Part shown: positions 45,228-53,491 of the stretch, piece after piece | Numbering within the stretch: the stretch's first letter is position 1 | Layout: every line of letters begins with the position of its first letter | NCBI RefSeq assembly: GCF_014705615.1 | Contig: NZ_JACXJA010000053.1 | Span: 1 to 64,000, forward strand | Reading direction: 5' to 3' | Origin: Paenibacillus oceani | GTDB lineage: Bacteria; Bacillota; Bacilli; Paenibacillales; NBRC-103111 | Length of the DNA: 64,000 nt | Notes under the pieces: generated by a model | What the model was told of the DNA's origin: nothing | The model's input: only the letters and a program-made list of their open reading frames with translations | The model's database searches: none | Translations under genes and position numbers: made by a program

Positions 45228-46154
45228 ATGTCCGGTTCTTTGTCGACGAACATTTCGAGCAAGCCCGGTTTCAAGCGCTTTCATTATGATTATGTCTATG
45301 CTCCGGAGCTGAAGCGGTACGGTCCTATCCACCTGTATCAGCTCGGAGACTTGAGCTGCGACTCCGGATTTGCGCTGCATCCGCACAAGCAGTCGTGCTA
45401 CGAGATCTCTTACGTCGTATCGGGCGCAGGCTGGTTTTCCGTTAACGGAAAAAGATACGAGATGCAGGCGGGCGATCTGTTTCTGTGCCGGCCCGGCGAC
45501 ATTCACGAGGGCGGCGTGGACGGGCGCGACCCGTTCCGTTATTATTATTTCGGCTTCCGGTTTGACGAGGCGGCGGGAGTCGACGATCCGCTGCTGCCGA
45601 TCCGCCGGGCGATGGATGAGCATGCCGGGCCGCTGCGGTGCAAGGACCGGCTGGACGTTACGGTGCCATTCGTCCATGCGCTGAAGGAACTGAATGGCGA
45701 AGCCCAATACTCGCAATCGATGACCGGCATGTATTTGGAGCAGCTCCTCGTGCTGACGTACCGGAACTATTTCTCCGATTGGCAGGCCGACTATCCGGGG
45801 GAATCCCGCGAACGCTCCGCACAGCGGGCTGTCTATTCGGCGGTCGCTTATATTGACGACCGGCTGTTGTCGATCAAGGATTTGAAGGAAGTGTCCGACG
45901 CGCTCGGCTACAGCTTGTCTCATCTGTCGCATTTGTTCGCCAAAGTGACGGGCGACAGCCTGAGGGGATATTATGCCAAACGGAAATGGCATAAAACGGT
46001 CGGGCTGCTGGAGGAAGGCGGCCGGACGATTACGGAGATTGCTTCGATGATGCAGTACGAGTCGATCCATACATTCAGCCGGGCTTTCAAAAAGGCGATG
46101 GGCGTCCCGCCTTCGGAATATGTGCGTTCGTGCGAGCGGCCGCAGCATAAATGA
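45228..46154 (+). CDS. AraC-family regulator
   Basis: Transcription factor of 308 residues from ATG 45228 behind GGGAGCGG. The N-terminal cupin part contains LHPHKQSCYEISYVVSGAGW and CRPGDIHEGG. The C-terminal part has helix-turn-helix motifs LKEVSDALGYSLSHLSHLF and ITEIASMMQYESIHTFSRAF and ends in MGVPPSEYVR. It lies 131 bases before the Gfo/Idh gene, which it may control. Confidence 0.92.
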   Translation: MSGSLSTNISSKPGFKRFHYDYVYAPELKRYGPIHLYQLGDLSCDSGFALHPHKQSCYEISYVVSGAGWFSVNGKRYEMQAGDLFLCRPGDIHEGGVDGRDPFRYYYFGFRFDEAAGVDDPLLPIRRAMDEHAGPLRCKDRLDVTVPFVHALKELNGEAQYSQSMTGMYLEQLLVLTYRNYFSDWQADYPGESRERSAQRAVYSAVAYIDDRLLSIKDLKEVSDALGYSLSHLSHLFAKVTGDSLRGYYAKRKWHKTVGLLEEGGRTITEIASMMQYESIHTFSRAFKKAMGVPPSEYVRSCERPQHK

Positions 46155-46285
46155 GCCGGCCGGAACGGGTAAAAAACCGGAATGGCACAATTTTTCAACC
46201 GTAAATGCCAAATACACCCGGGTGCGGCCCCCCTATACTGGAGGCAAGGAAGAAACCAGTACGACAGGATATGGGGGAATTGACA

Positions 46286-47266
46286 ATGACAACAATCCGA
46301 ATCGGCATGATCGGGACGGGCAACATCGCCCACTCGCATGCCACGCGGCTGAAAAAAGCCCAGGAAGCGGCTATCGTAGCGCTGGCTGATCCGAGCGCGG
46401 GAAGTAGAAAGTCGCTGAAGGAGAAGTTCGCGCTGGACGGAGCGGACGAATACGACGACTATTCGGAGATGCTGAAGCGCGGCGATATCGATGCGGTGAT
46501 TATCTGCTCGCCGCATACGCTTCATTTCGAGCAGGCATGGGACGCGTTGTCGGCGGGCAAGCACGTGCTGCTCGAGAAGCCGATGGTGTGCACATCGAAT
46601 GAAGCCGAGGAGCTGATCGCTCACGCGAAGGAAACCGGCAAGCTGCTGCAGGTGTCGTATCAGCGCCACTGTGCGCCGCACTTCATGTATATCCGTTCCG
46701 CGATCGCCGCGGGACAGATCGGGAAGCTTACCTCGATAACCGCTACCCTGTACCAGGATTGGAAAGATGCGCAGACGGGTACTTGGAGACAAAACGCGGC
46801 TTTATCCGGAGGCGGGATGCTGATGGACTCGGGTAGTCATATTATCGACGTGTTGTTATGGACGACAGGGCTGACGCCGGAATCGGTCGTCACCCAGTTG
46901 AGCTGTCAGGACTCGCCGGTCGAGATCGACACCTTCACAGCGATCCGGTTTGCCGAGGGCCCGGTGGCGGGCCTGAATATTATCGGCAAAGCGCCGAAAC
47001 GGAGCTTTCTGGAAACGTATGGGTTTGTCGGCGAAGACGGAGGCATTTTCTACGACAACGGTAAAATCACGCTGCGCCGTAATGGAGAAGAGCCGGTAAC
47101 ACCGGAACTGCCTGCGGAGACGACCGACCCGGACCGGAACTTCGTCGCGGCCATACTGGGACGCGAGGAGCTGCTCGTACCGGGGGAGTATGCACTTAAG
47201 GTCATCCAATTGACCGAATCGATCTATCAGGCTGCCGGTTACGCGCCGTTAGTAGCCGCGGAGTAA
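46286..47266 (+). CDS. Gfo/Idh/MocA-family oxidoreductase
   Basis: NAD(P)-dependent sugar or inositol dehydrogenase type of 326 residues. The Rossmann motif IGMIGTGNIAHSHA is at the N terminus (start ATG 46286, GGGGGA upstream; the frame runs back to 46205). The active-site motif LLEKPMVCT is near residue 95, and GGGMLMDSGSHIIDVLLW near 176 supplies the catalytic His region. Substrate unknown; context suggests carbohydrate catabolism under the preceding AraC regulator. Confidence 0.92.
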   Translation: MTTIRIGMIGTGNIAHSHATRLKKAQEAAIVALADPSAGSRKSLKEKFALDGADEYDDYSEMLKRGDIDAVIICSPHTLHFEQAWDALSAGKHVLLEKPMVCTSNEAEELIAHAKETGKLLQVSYQRHCAPHFMYIRSAIAAGQIGKLTSITATLYQDWKDAQTGTWRQNAALSGGGMLMDSGSHIIDVLLWTTGLTPESVVTQLSCQDSPVEIDTFTAIRFAEGPVAGLNIIGKAPKRSFLETYGFVGEDGGIFYDNGKITLRRNGEEPVTPELPAETTDPDRNFVAAILGREELLVPGEYALKVIQLTESIYQAAGYAPLVAAE

Positions 47267-47286
47267 GAAACGCAATAAGACTGAGG

Positions 47287-47313
47287 AACCCGCACCGTCG
47301 TGTGCGGGTTTTT
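47287..47313 (+). terminator. Terminator of the Gfo/Idh gene
   Basis: AACCCGCAC pairs with GTGCGGGTTTTT around CGTCGT. Confidence 0.88.
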
Positions 47314-47437
47314 GCCGTGTTCCGAAGTTTGTCGGAATAATGAATTTTCTGCAATTGCTTGTAACCAAATGTCGATATCAACCGTCTATATTAAGTTCAA
47401 CCAAAATATCCCTGCAAACGGAGTCGTTACGTTCTTC

Positions 47438-48304
47438 ATGGTACATTCAATCATCCCGTTCATCCAATGCCTGAGACCGAAGCAATGGACCAAAAATGTG
47501 CTGGTCCTCGCCGCGTTCCTCTTCTCCCTGAACAAGATCAGCCTATCTGCCGGAGTGGACGCGTTCCTCGGATTTCTTCTGTTCTGCGCGACATCCGGTG
47601 TGGTGTACATTGTGAACGACTGGTTCGATCTGGAGAAAGACCGGGCCCATCCCGTCAAGAAATTCCGGCCGATGGCGGCAGGGCGGATACCTCCAAACGC
47701 GGCTCTAACATTCGGTCTGATTTTGCTGGGAGCCAGCTTCGCCTTCGCGCTCTCCAAAAATCTCATGTTCGGGCTGCTGTTGATCGCCTATTTCTTGATG
47801 AATGTAGCGTATTCGGCCTGGCTCAAACATGTCGTCCTTCTCGATATAATGATAATTGCGGCCGGGTTCGTGATGCGCTCGGTAGGAGGCGGCCTGATTA
47901 TCGGCGTCCAGTTGACCCCGTGGTTTCTCGTATGCACGATGCTGCTCGCTTTGTTTCTGGCGGTCAGCAAGCGGAGACACGAATTTATCAGCATGCCGGA
48001 CAAAGCTTCCCGCCGTAAAGTGCTGAAGCTGTATTCGACGCAACTGCTCGATCAATTGATCAGCATCGTTACGACGTCCACGATCATCAGCTATTCGTTG
48101 TTTACCTTTACGTCGGGCAGCAATTACCATATGATGTGGACGATTCCGTTTGTCATGTACGGCATTTTCCGATACCTGTACTTGATCTATATGAAGGATG
48201 AGGGCGGGAGCCCCGAAAAAATATTGCTCGAGGACAAGCCCATGCTGATCACGGTTCTGCTGTACGGGTTGTCCGTGTTTGTCATTCTCCGCTATTTGCA
48301 GTAG
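47438..48304 (+). CDS. UbiA-family prenyltransferase (DPPR-synthase-like)
   Basis: Polytopic membrane enzyme of 288 residues. The first Asp-rich motif reads NDWFDLEKDRAHPVKKFRP, the pattern of decaprenyl-phosphate phosphoribosyltransferases, which put ribose-5-phosphate on a polyprenyl phosphate. The second lies in the segment LDIMIIAAGFVMRSVGG. The N terminus is FIQCLRPKQWTKN. ATG 47438 is chosen because homology starts there, although GGAG is rather far (14 bases). It precedes a GT-C-like membrane protein gene by 30 bases, suggesting a lipid-linked sugar pathway. Confidence 0.85.
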   Translation: MVHSIIPFIQCLRPKQWTKNVLVLAAFLFSLNKISLSAGVDAFLGFLLFCATSGVVYIVNDWFDLEKDRAHPVKKFRPMAAGRIPPNAALTFGLILLGASFAFALSKNLMFGLLLIAYFLMNVAYSAWLKHVVLLDIMIIAAGFVMRSVGGGLIIGVQLTPWFLVCTMLLALFLAVSKRRHEFISMPDKASRRKVLKLYSTQLLDQLISIVTTSTIISYSLFTFTSGSNYHMMWTIPFVMYGIFRYLYLIYMKDEGGSPEKILLEDKPMLITVLLYGLSVFVILRYLQ

Positions 48305-48334
48305 TAACGCCGGTCTTTGGATGGGTTGTTGCTA

Positions 48335-50221
48335 ATGATGCCATTGGAAGGTGCCCCTGTGTCTATCGGATTATTTATCGCGGCCACGCTGATCGTGGGC
48401 TTCGGCGCGTATTGGTTTATGAAAAGTCTCCATATCCAGGGAGCGATCGGTCAGTTTGCGGCTTGGTGGGTGCTTGGCTTTGCGCAAATTATCGTTTCCT
48501 TGCTCGCGGCCGGCGTTTTTCTGGAAATGCTGGTTCCTTCTGTCGTCCTGCTGCTTAATGCAGGAATAACGGCGGTTGCGGGCATCCTCTATTACCGGAT
48601 CGGAGACCGGGAGCAAGCGGTGAACCACCTGTGGTGGAGCTCCTTGCTCCGGGAAATTCTGCATGCCCCGGCATGGCTGGCCCTGATCCTGATCACCGCT
48701 TGGGCGCTCGGATGGAGCGTTTATTTGATCTGCCTGCTGCCTGCGAATGACTGGGACGGCTTGTTTTATCATCTGGTGTCTCCGGCCTACTGGATGCAGG
48801 AGCGGCAGATCACGATCACCCCGTTCGCCGTATGGACGAATGTATATCCGCAAAATGCGCATTTGATCTATACGTGGCTCGTTTTATTCTTGCGGGACGA
48901 TATCATCGTGGATGCGGGACAGTTTCTGTTCGCCATAGCGGGAGCGGCCTCCGTCGCCGGCATCACCCGCAGTTTTGGCGCGGGCCGGGCCGGGGCTGCC
49001 GGGGCCGCGTGTCTGTTCCTCACGACGCCGATCGTGCTCGCCCAGTTAACGGCCGATTATGTCGATACGGCGCTGGCCTCGATGTTTCTCGTGGCGTTCT
49101 GGTTCGTCCTCCGCTTCATCCGCGGCCGGCATAGGGGAGATCTGCTGCTGTCCGGCATTGCCGGGGGGATCGCCCTTGGGATCAAGTCGTCCGCGCTGGC
49201 TTGCGTCGGAGTAACGGGACTCATTTTGTTCATCTGGTGCGTATGGGAAGTGTTCGGGAAACGAATGAGCGTCAAGCAGGCGGTTCATCTACATCTGCTT
49301 ATGGTAGTGCCGATCGTGCTGCTCGGGAGCTTCTGGTATATCCGCACTTGGCTGACCTACGGCAATCCGCTGCACCCGTTCCGCATCGACGTTCTCGGGT
49401 ATCCGCTGTTCCCGGGACAAGGGACGGTTCATGATATGATCATGGTGCCGAATACGCCGCCGGAGCTGCTCGGGCTCCCGTGGTGGGAGCAGATCTGGTT
49501 AGCCTGGATGCAGCCCGCACAGACGGTCGTTTACTCTCAGCATTTGGGCGGATTTGGCTTGCAGTGGCCGGTCTTTTTGTTCCCGGCTCTGGTGCTGTTC
49601 ACGGTACTGGCCGCCTGGAAGCGGCAGCGGGCGTTTCTGCTCCTCTGCCTCCCGCTGATCGTCATTTTTGTGACCCAGCCGGCCGCCTGGTGGTCGCGTT
49701 ACACGATCTCGTTCGTCGCGCTGGGCGCAGCCTCGTTCGTCCTGTTGTCAGAAAAGCTGAAGCGGTGGGCGGCCATCCTGCTGCAAGGAGCGCTCGTGGC
49801 GGTTGTGGCCGTATCGGTTTTTTATCAGCACCAGGCGTACAACCCCGAGCTGCTTCAACAGGCCGCCAGCCTGCCCCGGGAGGAGCGGACGTTCGGACGG
49901 TTGTTTAATCCGGATTACGCGTTCATCGACAAGGTTCCGGACGGGACCCGGTTTGCAATCAAGTTTGGCGATTTTGCTTATCCGTTCTTCGGCAACCGGT
50001 TCCAGCATACCGTGTACCAGCTAAGGATGCAGTCGGAGAATGAATTTTGGCAATTTCTCGACGAGAGGCGGATTGACTATGTGTTTACGGTCAAGGACAC
50101 GCCGTATGACAAGTGGGCGCAATCCCGTCCGCAGGAGTGCGTGCCGGAAGGAACGATGGAAAGGTACCGGTTGTACCGGATCGACCGGGAACGCATGGAC
50201 GGGATAGCTTCCGCAAATTGA
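48335..50221 (+). CDS. GT-C-like polytopic membrane glycosyltransferase
   Basis: Membrane protein of 628 residues (start ATG 48335, or TTG 48317) with at least ten hydrophobic helices. After the third or fourth helix comes NDWDGLFYHLVSPAYWMQ, an acidic loop of the kind that binds metal and lipid-linked sugar in GT-C enzymes, then VYPQNAHLIYTW. The C-terminal outside region is soluble (about 515-628). I do not recognise a named family beyond the GT39/ArnT-like type. It lies 30 bases after the UbiA-type gene and is likely the enzyme using its lipid-linked sugar. Confidence 0.72.
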   Translation: MMPLEGAPVSIGLFIAATLIVGFGAYWFMKSLHIQGAIGQFAAWWVLGFAQIIVSLLAAGVFLEMLVPSVVLLLNAGITAVAGILYYRIGDREQAVNHLWWSSLLREILHAPAWLALILITAWALGWSVYLICLLPANDWDGLFYHLVSPAYWMQERQITITPFAVWTNVYPQNAHLIYTWLVLFLRDDIIVDAGQFLFAIAGAASVAGITRSFGAGRAGAAGAACLFLTTPIVLAQLTADYVDTALASMFLVAFWFVLRFIRGRHRGDLLLSGIAGGIALGIKSSALACVGVTGLILFIWCVWEVFGKRMSVKQAVHLHLLMVVPIVLLGSFWYIRTWLTYGNPLHPFRIDVLGYPLFPGQGTVHDMIMVPNTPPELLGLPWWEQIWLAWMQPAQTVVYSQHLGGFGLQWPVFLFPALVLFTVLAAWKRQRAFLLLCLPLIVIFVTQPAAWWSRYTISFVALGAASFVLLSEKLKRWAAILLQGALVAVVAVSVFYQHQAYNPELLQQAASLPREERTFGRLFNPDYAFIDKVPDGTRFAIKFGDFAYPFFGNRFQHTVYQLRMQSENEFWQFLDERRIDYVFTVKDTPYDKWAQSRPQECVPEGTMERYRLYRIDRERMDGIASAN

Positions 50222-50238
50222 ATAGAGTGGGTGGGAGA

Positions 50239-50275
50239 GGCTCCGGTGCGGCAGAAAAGCGCCGGAGTCTTTTTC
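50239..50275 (+). terminator. Terminator of the UbiA/GT-C pair
   Basis: GGCTCCGGTGC pairs with GCGCCGGAGTC around GGCAGAAAA, followed by five Ts. Confidence 0.85.
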
Positions 50276-50394
50276 GGCGTTACAGAAAAGTAGTTTCACT
50301 GTTTAACTTCGCTAATGTATCCAAGCAGAGAGCGGCTTTTCAGAAGCGGGCAAAGTGTCGTTACTGGGGCCCCGGTCCATTCAGGGGGTTCGAT

Positions 50395-50492
50395 GGCTAA
50401 CGAATCGTATCGTGCTTATGGGCGGAGAAGCGATGTTTTTCCAGGCTAACGAATCCGGGCATCGTTATCGAGCCGAAAGCGGAAAAAAACGA
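50395..50492 (+). repeat. Degenerate 49-bp intergenic repeats
   Basis: Two units begin GGCTAACGAATC at 50395 and 50444, 49 bases apart. The flanks (about 50320-50600) carry further ATAACGAT and CGTTA fragments in both orientations. No gene is seen in 50276-50682. Confidence 0.55.
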
Positions 50493-50682
50493 CCAGATCT
50501 GCGGGAATAACGATACAAGAGTTCGTTGCAAATTCAAACGTCCGCATGGGGCTCCGATAACGATCGCCAAGTTTCTTAGCTATACCGCCGGATGATGACT
50601 CCATGATTTCAATAGCGCTTGCTCTTGTGTAAACGCCGGGAAATCAGTACGATAGAACTACCATACGGATGGAGGAGCGCCA

Positions 50683-51630
50683 ATGACGACAACCTTCAAT
50701 GAATATGAACAGTTCGTGCTGCAAGAGATGGCGAGAAACGCGATTTCGACCAATCCCGTTCAGGCAACGCTTGAACTGATGGGAAAACCTGTGGCCAAGC
50801 TGATGGAGGCGGCTCATTCCTCTACGAACAAATATGTCGTAAAAGCGGTGTCTTCGATTGATGCGACGATAGAGAAGTCGCTGCGGGGAACGATTAAAAT
50901 AGCTAAACGAATGACAAGCGACGATGCCGTTCGCAAGGAGTACCGCAAAAACCACCGGATCGAGATCGGGCAGATGGAAGAAATCCGGCAGCTGTCTCTG
51001 AAGGAGATGGATATCGTAGCGGATACGTTCGAGGTCAGCAACGGCTTTTTTGTAACGGCCGAGGGCGCCGTTATGGGGGCGGTGACGACTTTATCCGCAG
51101 GCGTGCTCATCCCGGCGACCGTAGCGGCCGATGTGACCGCGTCGATGACGCTGATGTCCCGGCATATATGCCAGATTGCGGCTTCGTACGGCTATACGCC
51201 CGTCGATTCGATGAATATCCCGCATGTGCTGGCAGCGATGGCCCCTGCGGCTGCGTCGTCGGATGAAGGATTTTTGTCCGCCAAAGCGGCGGCGTTCGCC
51301 GAGGTTCGGGCGGTAACGGAGTTTGCCAAAGGCATGTCGGGCGAATTAACAGCCGAGCTTGCCGAGAAGTCGTGCCCGGGCTTGATCAGACTCATTCAGA
51401 AGGTGGCCGAGCGGCTGGGCGTCGTGATTACCCAGAAGGAGCTTGGCATGATTGTGCCGGTGGCCGGGGCGGTCATTAACGGCGGGCTGAACCTCGCGTT
51501 CCAGCAAATGAACCACATCCACGCGAAGGACTACTTCCGCAAACTGCATTTGGCCAGCAAGTACGGGGAAGCCGCCCTGCATCTGGCTCTGGCCGATGAG
51601 ATCCGCAGGCTGAAAAGTAAGGTCAGCTGA
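50683..51630 (+). CDS. EcsC-family protein
   Basis: Product of 315 residues related to EcsC of Bacillus. The N-terminal part is helical, the middle has hydrophobic segments (TTLSAGVLIPATVAADVTAS near 145 and IVPVAGAVINGGLNLAFQ near 265) and the C terminus is charged. GGAGGAG precedes the ATG. The molecular role of EcsC is unclear in general; it is near an ABC transporter in B. subtilis, but here the gene stands alone. Confidence 0.85.
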   Translation: MTTTFNEYEQFVLQEMARNAISTNPVQATLELMGKPVAKLMEAAHSSTNKYVVKAVSSIDATIEKSLRGTIKIAKRMTSDDAVRKEYRKNHRIEIGQMEEIRQLSLKEMDIVADTFEVSNGFFVTAEGAVMGAVTTLSAGVLIPATVAADVTASMTLMSRHICQIAASYGYTPVDSMNIPHVLAAMAPAAASSDEGFLSAKAAAFAEVRAVTEFAKGMSGELTAELAEKSCPGLIRLIQKVAERLGVVITQKELGMIVPVAGAVINGGLNLAFQQMNHIHAKDYFRKLHLASKYGEAALHLALADEIRRLKSKVS

Positions 51631-51690
51631 ACGGAATGGAGCGTACCTGCTCGGCCCTGTGCCCGCTTCAAGGCAGGACGACGGTGCCGG

Positions 51691-51884
51691 ATAAGAGTGG
51701 TTTGCAGCTTTTATTTTGTCCGAAACCCGCTTAAATGGGGAAATAAGAGCGGTTTGAAGCTGCTAATATCGGCGAAAAGCGTGCAGACCTCATCCGTTGG
51801 ATGGAATAAGGGGTACAAACCGCCTGTATTTGCTTCGTTCTTTCGAATAGGCCGAAAATAGGAGGTGCCAAAGCCTCTTATTTT
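51691..51884 (+). repeat. Second family of intergenic repeats
   Basis: ATAAGAG-GGTTTG-AGCT occurs at 51691-51709 and again at 51743-51761, 52 bases apart, and a related inverted copy (AGGTGCCAAAGCCTCTTATT) lies near 51863-51882. The gap 51631-51935 holds no gene. These look like dispersed chromosomal intergenic repeats. Confidence 0.5.
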
Positions 51885-51935
51885 GCTATAGAGCCCCATA
51901 CCTAACCAAGAAATAAACGTTAGGATGCTGTGACC

Positions 51936-52670
51936 ATGAAACAGAACAAATACGACGAATCCGATTTTTTTGCGAATTACAGCCGGATGCCCCGTTCGGT
52001 CGGGGGACTGAATGCGGCCGGAGAGTGGCAGGAGCTTCGCGCGATGCTCCCCGAGCTGCACGATAAAAGAGTACTGGATCTGGGCTGTGGCTTCGGCTGG
52101 CACTGCCGGTATGCGCGGGAGCAGCAGGCCCGTTCCGTGGTCGGCGTGGATCTGTCCGAGAATATGCTGGAGCGCGCCAGAGCGATGACCGACGATCCCG
52201 GGATCAAGTATATGCGGCTGGCGATCGAAGATATCGACTTTAGCGCGGGCGAATTCGATGTGGTGATCAGTTCGCTGGCGCTGCACTACATCGAGCGTCT
52301 GGATATCCTCTGCGGGCGCATTTATCACGCTCTCGCGCCCGGAGGCGCTTTCGTGCTGTCGGTCGAGCACCCGGTCTTCACCGCGCTCGCCTCCCAAGAC
52401 TGGCACTACGGACCGCAAGGCGAGAAATTGCACTGGCCCGTCGACGGCTATCATCAGGAAGGCTCCCGGCAGGCGCGGTTTCTGGAGCATGATGTGATCA
52501 AATACCATCGAACGGTAGCGACGTATATGAATACTTTAATCGCATCGGGATTTTCGATTCGAAGCGTGGCCGAACCGAAGCCGACCGAAGAAATGCTGGA
52601 GACGAACCCCGATATGCGGGATGAAATGCGCCGCCCGATTTTCCTTATGATCTCCGCGGTAAGGGATTAA
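51936..52670 (+). CDS. Class I SAM-dependent methyltransferase
   Basis: Cytosolic methyltransferase of 244 residues. Motif I RVLDLGCGFGWHCRYA is near residue 44, followed by VVGVDLSENMLERAR (post-I acidic residue) and DVVISSLALHYIE (motif IV). ATG 51936 is 10 bases after AGGA; GTG 51930 is the alternative. Substrate unknown. Confidence 0.9.
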   Translation: MKQNKYDESDFFANYSRMPRSVGGLNAAGEWQELRAMLPELHDKRVLDLGCGFGWHCRYAREQQARSVVGVDLSENMLERARAMTDDPGIKYMRLAIEDIDFSAGEFDVVISSLALHYIERLDILCGRIYHALAPGGAFVLSVEHPVFTALASQDWHYGPQGEKLHWPVDGYHQEGSRQARFLEHDVIKYHRTVATYMNTLIASGFSIRSVAEPKPTEEMLETNPDMRDEMRRPIFLMISAVRD

Positions 52671-52762
52671 TGTAGTGGCTTCAGGGCGGCATGGAGTGTT
52701 CCCAAAAATCCGCTATCGGTGTATAATCATCATATAAACCGAGTGGAAAAGAGGGGATTGGA

Positions 52763-53185
52763 ATGAGCGATGAGCCCGAATTCATTCCGAGGCCGCTAGT
52801 CCGGACGAATCAGTGGGTGATCGTATTGTCGGTCCTGGCAACCTGGATCACCGGAGTGTACTGGATATTGGTCATTCCGCTTCTGGCCGGTGCGCTGGGC
52901 GTGCTGTTCGATTTCAACCCGATCATGAGGCTGGCCAGGCTATTTTTGCGAAAACCTGCTTCCGCCTATATTCCGGAGGATAAGGCCGAGCAGCGGTTCA
53001 ATCAGATTTTGGCGGCGAGCTTTCTGCTGATCGCCTTGGCTGCGTATTCGTTGCAATGGACGGCGATTGCCTATACCTTTACAGCCATGGTAGCTTTGGC
53101 TGCGATTGTCGCGATAATGGGGTTTTGCGTCGGATGTTTTGTGCGTTACCAGTGGATTCGGTACCGGAACAAGGCCGGTTTCTAA
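52763..53185 (+). CDS. DUF4395-family membrane protein
   Basis: Product of 140 residues with four hydrophobic segments. The N-terminal motif IPRPLVRTNQWVIVLSVL and the C-terminal FCVGCFVRYQWIRYR, with a paired Cys motif, match DUF4395. Members often sit near thiol-redox or sulfur genes. A TATAAT box is at 52722-52727 with a weak TTCCCA 17 bases before. AAGAGGGG precedes the ATG. Confidence 0.85.
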   Translation: MSDEPEFIPRPLVRTNQWVIVLSVLATWITGVYWILVIPLLAGALGVLFDFNPIMRLARLFLRKPASAYIPEDKAEQRFNQILAASFLLIALAAYSLQWTAIAYTFTAMVALAAIVAIMGFCVGCFVRYQWIRYRNKAGF

Positions 53186-53298
53186 GAAGTGTTCGGTTGG
53201 AGCTGCCGAGTGACTGTAAACCGGAAGCGGTACGGACCCGGGTGGCGATTCGCCTTCGCAGACGGCCGAAGTTACACATAACTTAAAAAAAGTCTGGA

Positions 53299-53330
53299 GC
53301 CCGCACGGCGCGACGCCGTGCGGGTTTATT
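53299..53330 (+). terminator. Terminator of the DUF4395 gene
   Basis: GCCCGCACGGC pairs with GCCGTGCGGG around GCGAC, followed by TTTATT. Nothing else is seen before the next gene except the cre-like site. Confidence 0.8.
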
Positions 53331-53458
53331 GCCTTTTCCGGCATTTTCCCCATACTCGTTTGGGAGATCGCCTTAACCGTTTGGCAGATGCTCCAAGTCC
53401 CGAAGCCGACTTCGGGGTAAACTGAAAGCGGGAAGCCGGCAGGCTTTACGATAAACGT

Positions 53459-53473
53459 TGAAAGCGCTTAACA
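53459..53473 (+). promoter_or_regulatory. cre-like site before the sensor kinase gene
   Basis: TGAAAGCGCTTAACA has the palindromic core AAGCGCTT of CcpA sites but one extra A against the 14-base consensus. It lies about 19 bases before the start codon. Confidence 0.5.
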
Positions 53474-53491
53474 TGAATTTGAGGTGGTGCT

